Shown here: positions 56,921-64,000 of the stretch, one piece after another
How positions within the stretch are numbered: position 1 is the stretch's first letter
Layout: the number at the start of each line of letters is the position of its first letter
Origin: Ipomoea triloba
Lineage: Eukaryota; Streptophyta; Magnoliopsida; Solanales; Convolvulaceae
Assembly: GCF_003576645.1 (NCBI RefSeq)
Contig: NC_044930.1
Span: 20,660,511 to 20,724,510 of the forward strand
Length of the DNA: 64,000 bases
Direction: 5' to 3'
Program-made: the position numbers and the translations under genes
The notes under the pieces: model-generated
Told to the model about the DNA's origin: nothing
Database searches by the model: none
What the model saw: only the letters and a program-made list of their open reading frames with translations

Positions 56921-57915
56921 GGCAAGAGAAGAACGTGTATTTCATCCTGCACCTATAGATACATCACTGTTAGTGTGTCAAAACACCCACAGATCGCGAG
57001 CAGTATGGAGTGATGTAAATTTCTTGCCGTCGTACAAATTGCTCATGATGATATGATTTCAAGGAACAAACAAACCTGTGATCCAAAGATGAAACAGTAC
57101 TTGCGACAAGCGGGCTTCTACGGTGTTTCTACACTAGCATCAATTGAAGTAGATCATGGACTTATTTCAGCTCTTTTAGAGCGGTGGCGTCCTGAGGTCC
57201 ATGCATTTTGTATGCCCATCGACGAAGTGGCCATAACACTTCAAGACGTTGAAGTGTTATTTGGTTTGTAGGTTACAGGTCTTGTTGTAACCGGGAGCGA
57301 ACGGGATGACCCAGAGTATTGGCAGTAAGTATGTGCTGAGTTATTAGATTTTACTCCAGCTTTAACTTCAATTAGAGGAAATAAAATTGTCTGCAGCTAT
57401 ATTTGAAGTCGGAGAATTAACCAACGAGAGCACAGATGTAGAGGTTCAGTTAGACAAAAAACACTGCAACGGTATGCGGCTGCATGGTTCTACTGCATTT
57501 GTGGGCATGAGAGTGGTTGCCCATGGTTAGGCCACAAGGTGTTTTACCTGTGGAGCTGTTGGGTGATCATCCGCTCAACGCGAGATTAGTTGTATTAAAT
57601 ATGTTAATCAAATTATATTTGATAATCTAGTGTTTCCTTAATTTAAGTTTGTATTTGTAACTGTAAGGGAGTGCGTTCACATGTATATATTGATGTGACC
57701 GCACACATGGTCCGAGCATATCGAGACCAATTTTATCTTACATACGAACGAAACGTAAGTTTCTATAACAGTTTATTTATACAATGAAATTATATTCAGA
57801 TTTTAGATTACATAACAAATATTATTATAAAATTGTGATATTGATTTTTTTTTTTTTGCAGTTTGTGTTCACCCCGTACGACAAATTATGACCATTTTGC
57901 CCGACTATTACAAGG
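56921..57915 (+). pseudogene. Plant mobile domain (PMD) pseudogene
   Basis: From ATG 56921 the frame reads MAREERVFHPAPIDTSLL and shifts near 57050. It continues as a typical PMD core (GFYGVSTLASIEVDHGLI, then PIDEVAITLQDVEVLFGL at 57053-57271). Stops follow, then an intron-like stretch, a fragment near 57670 (SHVYIDVTAHMVRAYRDQ) and a last fragment near 57865 (FVFTPYDKL). PMD proteins are transposon-associated and include the nuclear MAIN/MAIL factors. Several stops and frameshifts make it dead. It ends in a TA microsatellite. Confidence 0.75.
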
Positions 57916-57921
57916 CCTGTA

Positions 57922-57924
<3 letters not shown>

Positions 57925-57986
<62 letters not shown>
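57925..57986. repeat. TA microsatellite at the virus-side gap
   Basis: About 31 TA units end at an N-run (57987-58345). On the far side of the gap the endogenous caulimovirid begins. Confidence 0.95.
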
Positions 57987-58347
57987 NNNNNNNNNNNNNN
58001 NNNNNNNNNNNNNNNNNNNNNNNNNNNNNNNNNNNNNNNNNNNNNNNNNNNNNNNNNNNNNNNNNNNNNNNNNNNNNNNNNNNNNNNNNNNNNNNNNNNN
58101 NNNNNNNNNNNNNNNNNNNNNNNNNNNNNNNNNNNNNNNNNNNNNNNNNNNNNNNNNNNNNNNNNNNNNNNNNNNNNNNNNNNNNNNNNNNNNNNNNNNN
58201 NNNNNNNNNNNNNNNNNNNNNNNNNNNNNNNNNNNNNNNNNNNNNNNNNNNNNNNNNNNNNNNNNNNNNNNNNNNNNNNNNNNNNNNNNNNNNNNNNNNN
58301 NNNNNNNNNNNNNNNNNNNNNNNNNNNNNNNNNNNNNNNNNNNNNAT

Positions 58348-58545
58348 ACTCCTAGGTATTCTGGAAACACTTTTCTTGTAAATATCAAGCATGCCAAGGC
58401 AAGCCTTGATTATTTATATAGACAACTTAGAAATTTTGAACTTGAGATACAAGACCCAATTGCTTTTAGACAACACCCTTACCAAAAAGCTTTGGTAAGA
58501 TCTATAAGAGCTACTAGAAGTCTTATAACTGAATTTACAGATTAA
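58348..58545 (+). pseudogene. Viral ORF, C-terminal part only (start in gap)
   Basis: The open frame emerging from the N-run ends at the TAA at 58543-58545. The visible 65 residues are basic and helical (KHAKASLDYLYRQLRNFELE). It lies upstream of the small ORFs, the position of ORF1 in badnavirus-like genomes. No family signature is recognised. Confidence 0.5.
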
Positions 58546-58557
58546 TAAAATTTTCTT

Positions 58558-58767
58558 ATGAACTTTTTTGAAAGAAAATCAAACTTGAAACTTTACCATA
58601 AATATTTTACTTCTCAAATGAAACAACACAAACAAGTTTTGAAAAACTTTGACTTTGTTCCAAACAAGGAGTCAGATCCTTATTACACACAAACTTTGTT
58701 TTACTACACACAGGCAAAAGAAACTGTGAAAGAAATTGAAAATCTTCTTTCAAAAATAATACACTAA
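58558..58767 (+). CDS. Small viral ORF, 69 codons, unknown
   Basis: It starts at an ATG 12 bases after the previous stop and ends one base before the next ATG. It is Lys/Tyr-rich with a helical C-terminus (YTQAKETVKEIENLLSKII). No known motif. The spacing supports translation as part of a viral polycistron. Confidence 0.5.
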   Translation: MNFFERKSNLKLYHKYFTSQMKQHKQVLKNFDFVPNKESDPYYTQTLFYYTQAKETVKEIENLLSKIIH

Positions 58768-58768
58768 A

Positions 58769-59002
58769 ATGCTTTACACAGAAATGATAGCTACTTTGCA
58801 GTTAGAAAACTTAAACTACTTTGAGTTAATAGAAACATTAAATTTTCTTATTAACCATCATAGAGCTCAAACTAAAATATACAAAGAAATAACCACTGAT
58901 ATACCACATGATGACTACTACTATACTTGTTTACATGAATATAACTTCCACAACTGGATGTATAAAATTTCGATAAGTCTTATGTCAACTCTTATCTGTT
59001 AA
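58769..59002 (+). CDS. Small viral ORF, first of a paralogous pair
   Basis: It has 77 codons. The pattern ATLQLENLNYFELIETLNFL, then NHHRAQTKIYKEI and an acidic-aromatic DDYYY stretch, aligns along its length with the next ORF, indicating a tandem gene duplication. No known domain. It follows the previous stop by one base. Confidence 0.55.
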   Translation: MLYTEMIATLQLENLNYFELIETLNFLINHHRAQTKIYKEITTDIPHDDYYYTCLHEYNFHNWMYKISISLMSTLIC

Positions 59003-59003
59003 T

Positions 59004-59249
59004 ATGAACTTAAAAGAACTAATAGCTGAACTACAACTAGAACACTTAAACTTAAGCTATCTGGAAGTAATCAAAGAACTTAAATCACAGCTGTATCACC
59101 ATAGAAACTTTGCAAAAATATACAACTTTATCATAAAAGATTATGATGATTACACAGATGACTTTTATGAAGAACACTTCTTAGAATTCCACTACCATTC
59201 TTATATGGTAAAAAGGATAGAAAAAATATTTTCTATTATCACTTGTTAA
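59004..59249 (+). CDS. Small viral ORF, second of a paralogous pair
   Basis: It has 81 codons. It shares with its neighbour the AELQLEHLNLSYLEVIKEL start, a YHHRNFAKIY centre, a D/Y-rich part and a FHYHSYMVKR-like end. The TAA overlaps the next ATG (TAATG). Function unknown. Confidence 0.55.
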   Translation: MNLKELIAELQLEHLNLSYLEVIKELKSQLYHHRNFAKIYNFIIKDYDDYTDDFYEEHFLEFHYHSYMVKRIEKIFSIITC

Positions 59250-59554
59250 TGGAAGACTTAAACAACAAAATCCAATACTTAAAAACTTCTTTTGATAAAA
59301 TAGAAGAAAGAATAAAAAACTTAACTTTACAAGTAAACACTATGATAGAAAAAATAGACTTAATACTTAAAGGAAAACAACCACAACAAACTCCAAATGA
59401 GTTTGATAACTTAAACAAAACAATAGACCAACTTTCCCAGAAGTTTTCACAAATTAAAGTGTCAACAGAAACTAGGCAACTTACAAAAAAGAAACAAACA
59501 AACTTCTTAGTGTATAATCTTAAAGATTATAAAGAGGAACTAAACAAAAAATGA
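59249..59554 (+). CDS. Coiled-coil viral protein, virion-associated-protein-like
   Basis: The ATG overlaps the previous stop. The 101-residue product has heptad-like hydrophobic spacing at its N-terminus (IQYLKTSFDKIEERIKNLTL) and a basic C-terminus (LTKKKQTNFLVYNLKDYKEE). In caulimovirids a small protein with an N-terminal coiled coil and a basic nucleic-acid-binding end is the virion-associated protein (ORF2 in badnaviruses). Position and shape agree, but sequence identity is not checked. It overlaps the following ORF by ATGA. Confidence 0.5.
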   Translation: MEDLNNKIQYLKTSFDKIEERIKNLTLQVNTMIEKIDLILKGKQPQQTPNEFDNLNKTIDQLSQKFSQIKVSTETRQLTKKKQTNFLVYNLKDYKEELNKK

Positions 59555-60477
59555 GACCCTTTACTGGAACCTCAAGGACTATTTCTGAAGAACCGAGTTC
59601 TTCGAGAACCACAACTTTAGACCAAACTACTAGTTCCACATGGGTAGGAAGACTTTTTAGACCTAATCAGAGTAGAAATACTCAGATTATAGAACAAATT
59701 GTTAATATAGATAGAGATACTGAGGTAATGTCAAATGACTTTATCAATACTTTGAGACCTTCTACTTTGTATAGAACTGGATTCATGTAGAATGATTCTA
59801 GTCTAATCAAAACTCACAGATCAGAAATGCTCGAAATTCCAGATGGAAGAGCAGAAACTTTTAGCTTAATGACTGAAGAGAGTATTAAGCAACTTAAACT
59901 TAAAAAGATGAATTATGTTCATCTTGGAATGATAACTGTTGTGATCAAAGGATTGATCAGAAAAGAGTATGGAGCTAAAGTACTCATAACTGCTTTAGAT
60001 ACCAGAATCCAAGACTCAACTCAGGCTCAAATGATTGGAGCAATCGAGGTAGACATGAACAATAATGTAGGAGTACATTATTTGCTTCCTGATTACACTA
60101 TAGCTTTAAAAGACATTCACAAATTCCTTTTCCAAATCCAAACTAAAGGATTCGGAAACTTTCAAGGAGCAAACTTGTCAGTAGATATAATTTTCATTGG
60201 AAAATTATCTACTCAAGTCTATCCTAAATACAAAATCAAGATTGACAGTATTGTCAAAACTATTGAGTCTAAAGGGATAAAATTCTTTGGACCGAAACCA
60301 ATCTCATCTTCTCTTTTAGCTGGAGAAGAATGGAAGATTGAAACTTTTGTAACTAAACCTGAAACTTTAAAACCCACTGAAATAACATCTTACTCAGAGG
60401 GAAAAAATGGACCTCTATGCCTAAGATTTGGAAACTATGAAACTTCTGATCAAAAAGATCTAGAAGAAGAGAACTAA
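59551..60477 (+). pseudogene. Viral movement protein (30K superfamily) with in-frame stop
   Basis: The frame opens at 59551 (overlapping the previous ORF by four bases) and runs to TAA 60475-60477, with one TAG at 59788-59790. The part from 59827 contains the 30K-type core (YVHLGMITVVIKGLIRKEYG, ALDTRIQDSTQAQMIGAI) typical of caulimovirid movement proteins, which modify plasmodesmata for cell-to-cell spread. The Ser/Thr-rich N-terminal 79 codons precede the stop. The TAG probably reflects decay; translation could also begin at 59827. Confidence 0.75.
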
Positions 60478-60644
60478 TGGATTTAACAGAAGAACAAATC
60501 CAACAAAAGATTAAACATAGTGAACACTTAATGAACTTACTTAATGAAGAACTGGAAAATAAAGTGGACACAAACATAATTGAAAAACTAAACCAAAACT
60601 TAGCAAAAAAAAGATATACTTCACCAATATCTTATGGATATTGA
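60477..60644 (+). CDS. Small viral ORF between movement and coat proteins
   Basis: It has 55 codons, and its ATG overlaps the movement-protein stop (TAATG). Its own TGA lies 11 bases inside the next ORF, which starts at 60634. The Glu/Gln/Lys-rich helical sequence (EEQIQQKIKHSEHLMNLLNE) could form a coiled coil. It may be a separate small protein or a former N-terminal extension of the coat protein. Confidence 0.45.
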   Translation: MDLTEEQIQQKIKHSEHLMNLLNEELENKVDTNIIEKLNQNLAKKRYTSPISYGY

Positions 60645-61783
60645 ACAATTCAAAAAAGATTTTGTTGAAGAAACAAAATCAGAAACTGAACCAATGTCTG
60701 TTAAAAATTTTGCAGATATTGAAACAATAAACTCTAGACAAAATGAAGCAACTGCTTCATCACATCCTACTACTTCATATCCCAGAACTAATCCTGAACA
60801 AATGAGCTATAATTTGGGACATCCTCCCAGAAGAGCTGTAACTATTTATGACCAAAATAATCCAAACAGAAGAACCTTAGGAAAACAAATGCCTCATGAA
60901 GTACAGATACTCAGTAATGAACCAACTATACTTAACATAACTAGGGTTCATCCACAACTTTTTGATAACTATATTGAACAATGGACTGCACTNAATACCT
61001 AAAGAAGAACTTTTTGATAACATGGGAACTAGAATACAACATGTTATTAGTGAACTTAAAACTAGATGTACTTATATACAAATCCAGAGAGACTTAAAAC
61101 AAAAGAATGTAGGTTTTTGTAAAAATATCTACACTCCGCAACAATATGGGAGACATCCTGATGATCCAACTCCCAGAAGACAACCTGCGAAACCTAAAAG
61201 AAACTATGTCAAAAGAAAATATATAAGAAAATCAACTGCTAAAAAACCTTATCTTAATAAAGATAAGCATGTTACTAAGTACAATCCAAACAAAAACTAC
61301 AAGAAAACACATGTTACTAAGTACAATCCAAACAAAAACTACAAGAAAACAATAACTTGTTATTACAATCCAAACAAAAACTACAAGAAAACAATAACTT
61401 GTTATGCTTGTCAAAAACCTAACTACAAGAAAACAATAACTTGTTATGCTTGTCAAAAACCTGGACACTTATCCTCAATAACTTGTTATGCTTGTCAAAA
61501 ACCTGGACACTTATCCTCTGTTTGTCCAAACAGAAATAACTAACCTGGACACTTATCCTCTGTTTGTCCAAACAGAAATAACTTATTTAATGAAGAAGCA
61601 AACTTAGTAAACACTATTAACGAAGATATACTTGAAATTACATCAGACATTTCAGATACTTCAGAAATTTGGAGTATATGTTCTTTAGAAGGATTTGAAA
61701 CCAAAGAGGTTGAAATTCCTGAAGAAGAAGATTCACTTAATATCCTTATGGATAGACTGAATAATTGGAACTATGGAATGTAA
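60634..61783 (+). pseudogene. Viral coat protein-like ORF, disrupted
   Basis: Frame one runs 60634-61002 and carries an acidic, Ser/Thr-rich start. A single N at 60993 is followed by a different frame with Lys/Arg-rich sequence (RRQPAKPKRNYVKRKYIRKS), CCHC knuckles (CYACQKPGHLSSVC) and an acidic tail ending at TAA 61781-61783. Basic tract plus CCHC plus acidic tail is the caulimovirid coat-protein C-terminus. The usual central capsid region seems too short here, suggesting sequence lost at the N. Segment 61260-61560 is a nested series of 30 to 60-bp duplications with an extra stop at 61541-61543. Confidence 0.65.
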
Positions 61784-63452
61784 ACATTCCTGGAAACATA
61801 GGTCAGGTAGTGACAACATTTGTTGTCATATCTGTAAATGGTATCCAGCCTTCGACAGAAGATGGAAATGCCAGACTTGTCTTAAACAAATTTGTAATAA
61901 CTGTATTACAAAAAACTTCAATATACCTATCCCAGAAAATACTACACTTAATAATACTCAATGGGAAAACCAAAAAATAAAAACTTTGGAAAATCAAGTA
62001 ATTACTTTAGAAAACAAAATGATTAAAATTGAAGAAAAACTTGAAAAAATACTTGAACTCTTAGAAAAAAGAAAACAAGTAGTGACTGAAACTAATCTCA
62101 AAATAACTGAGATAACTACTGAAGAACAAAACATAATCAATACTCAAACTGAAAAAACTTGTAGCACCAATATACCTTTGGTATGTAATAATACAAGAAT
62201 AACCCAAGTAATTATTCCATCCAAACTTTCAATACATGGAATGGATTTACTTGTACCAATACTTGTTGATACTGGAGCTACTTCTTCAACGATTGACTCT
62301 GGAATATTACCAGAAACAATTAAACAAAAAACTGTTAGAGTGACTCCTGTTAAATCTACCCAATTTGATGGTACTCAAGTATCTATAGATACTCAACTTA
62401 AAAATATACAAGCCAAATTTCAAACCAACTGCAATACTTGGTCAGAATCTTTTATTTGGCCAAAACTTTGGGTAAGAACACTTAAAAACCATAATGTTCC
62501 TGTAATTATGGGATTAGATTTTATACTTTATAATAATGGCCAATTGACCATTAACAAAGACTACTTAACTATTAGTAGGAATTGCTTCCAAATTCCTATT
62601 ATTTCAAATTTCCCTGCTAAAATATTTGAAACTAAAATAATAGACTCTTGTAAATGCAGTAACAATAAAGATTGTAACTGTATAAACACTGAAGAATTGC
62701 AAGATTTTCCAGAACATCTAGAGAATCTTGAGGGAATTGAATTAAACTTACATTTAGTAGAAACTACTAATTTCAAAAAAGAACTAAGGGAAAATAACTT
62801 AGAAAACTTGGTTAAGAGACTTGAACAAATAGAAATTATAGGAGAGAATCCTGTAAAATTCTGGGAAAAGAACAAAACTGAATGTAAACTTGAAATCATT
62901 AACCCAGACATAACTATTAAATCCCAAAACTTTAAATATGGACCTTGGGAACAAGATGAGTTTAAAATGCACATAGACCAACTTTTAAAACTTGGTATTA
63001 TAATAAGATCAACTTCTAGACACAGAACTCTTGCTTTTATAGTCCAGAAAGAAGCAGAAAAGAAACGTGGTCAATCCAGAATGGTATTTGACTACAGAAG
63101 ACTTAATGATAATATTTATGAAGATGGGTATTGTATCCCTGACAAAGATACTTTAATTAACAAAATACAAAATAGAAACTGGTTTTCAAAATTCGACTTA
63201 AAATCTGGATTTTGGCAAGTTAAAATGCATCCAGAAAGCATAGAATGGACAGCCTTTTCATGTCCATTAGGACTTTTTGAATGGAAAGTAATGCCATTTG
63301 GACTTAAAAACGCTCCTCAAAAATTTCAAAGAATGATGGATGAATTTTTTAAGGATTGCTATGACTTTACTTGTATCTATATAGATGACATACTTATTTT
63401 TTCAAAAACAAAAGAAGAGCATAGAGCTCATCTTTACACTATCTTTACTATT
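61773..63452 (+). pseudogene. Viral protease-reverse transcriptase ORF, first segment
   Basis: It starts 11 bases before the coat ORF ends. The N-terminus carries a Cys array (C-x2-C-x11-C-x2-C-x4-C-x2-C) like the second zinc motif of badnaviruses. A coiled-coil linker follows, then aspartic protease (VDTGATSS) and reverse transcriptase motifs FDYRRLND, FSKFDLKSGFWQV, PFGLKNAPQKFQRMM and YIDD. It copies pregenomic RNA to DNA in the cytoplasm in replicating relatives. The frame is broken at the N (63453), where a 148-bp segment is repeated. Confidence 0.85.
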
Positions 63453-63453
63453 N

Positions 63454-64000
63454 TAAAAACGCTCCTCAAAAATTTCAAAGAATGATGGATGAATTTTTTA
63501 AGGATTGCTATGACTTTACTTGCATCTATATAGACGATATACTTGTTTTTTCAAAAACTAAAGAAGAGCATAGAGCTCATCTTTACACTATCTTTACTAT
63601 TTTTGAAAAATATGGACTTATTGTTTCTAAAAAGAAAATGGAACTTTGCAAAAACCATATCTCTTTTTTAGGAGCTGAGATAGGAGATGGCACTATTAAA
63701 CTTCAACCACATATTTCTAGAAAGATACTTGAATTCCCAGACAAACTTGAAAACTTAAAACAATTACAATCCTTTCTAGGATTAGTAAATTACACTAGAC
63801 CTTATTTTAAAGATCTTGCCAAACTCACTACACCACTTTACAATAAATCACAAACTAAAGGATATAGAAACTTCAATGACCAAGACATTAAAATTGTCCA
63901 ACAAATAAAAGAAAAAATCCAACAACTTGAACCTATGGCTTTGCCATTAGATTCAGACTACTTAATAGTACAAACTGATGGAAGCAAAGATGGATGGGGA
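63454..64000 (+). pseudogene. Viral RT continuation and RNase H start, cut by window end
   Basis: The first ~148 bases repeat 63305-63452 with a few differences. After that the frame stays open through the RT thumb/connection region (FLGLVNYTRPYFKDLAKLT) to the RNase H entry motif (QTDGSKDGWG) at the last codons. The rest of RNase H and any downstream ORF lie outside the window. Confidence 0.8.

Larger units (their letters stand above)
58346..64000 (+). other. Endogenous caulimovirid (pararetrovirus), partial
   Basis: A compact, A-rich, plus-strand block holds short overlapping ORFs, a 30K-type movement protein, a coat-protein-like ORF with a CCHC knuckle, and protease, reverse transcriptase and the start of RNase H at the window end. 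This set is specific to Caulimoviridae; no integrase is present. Stop/start junctions overlap or nearly touch, as expected of a viral polycistronic RNA. Breaks include a stop in the movement-protein frame, a disrupted coat-protein frame around 60993, stuttered duplications at 61260-61560 and a duplicated segment after 63453. Genus not determined. Confidence 0.9.

Overview
This is a plant nuclear window, most likely from a eudicot. It is AT-rich and intron-bearing, with GT-AG junctions and nested transposable elements, and it contains plant-specific TE families: FAR1/MURA-type MULEs carrying ULP proteases, CACTA, Stowaway, Harbinger-type MITEs, plant LINEs, plant mobile domain (PMD) pseudogenes and an endogenous caulimovirid. 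No convincing intact host gene, tRNA or rRNA is visible. The assembly is draft quality, with five N-runs (16041-16362, 21027-22000, 46548-47495, 47956-48594, 57987-58345) and single Ns at 44845, 51732, 60993 and 63453. Three of the single Ns sit on near-exact direct duplications that look like unmerged contig overlaps.

Layout. 1-3848: minus-strand Ty3/gypsy-type element (LTR, tRNA-Asp-like primer site, gag-like ORFs). 3849-4185: LINE 3' tail. 4186-24262: a 20-kb MULE (MULE1) with ~0.6-kb terminal inverted repeats, a plus-strand FAR1/MURA-like transposase gene and a convergent minus-strand ULP1-like (C48) protease gene. MULE1 has been invaded by a CACTA element and two solo LTRs, and it contains a large inverted duplication of the ULP gene. 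24263-36638: intergenic DNA rich in small elements, many with clear target-site duplications, ending in a LINE. 36639-55321: a second copy (MULE2) that keeps the transposase catalytic exon but is frameshifted, is interrupted by a third LTR (44486-50660), and is cut at 55322 by a gypsy LTR. 56921-57915: PMD pseudogene running into a TA microsatellite. 58346-64000: endogenous caulimovirid with small ORFs, movement protein, coat protein and protease-RT-RNase H.

How the parts work together. The two MULEs are reciprocal references: MULE2 supplies the empty sites that prove the CACTA and solo-LTR insertions in MULE1, while MULE1 supplies an unshifted FAR1 exon. In the MULE design, each terminal repeat appears to carry a promoter and a shared first exon, so the left end would drive the transposase and the right end the protease. 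Introns of both genes are packed with a degenerate TGTGAAT motif and share a conserved hairpin. The viral block has a badnavirus-like gene order, but the usual polyprotein is split into several ORFs joined by short stop/start overlaps.
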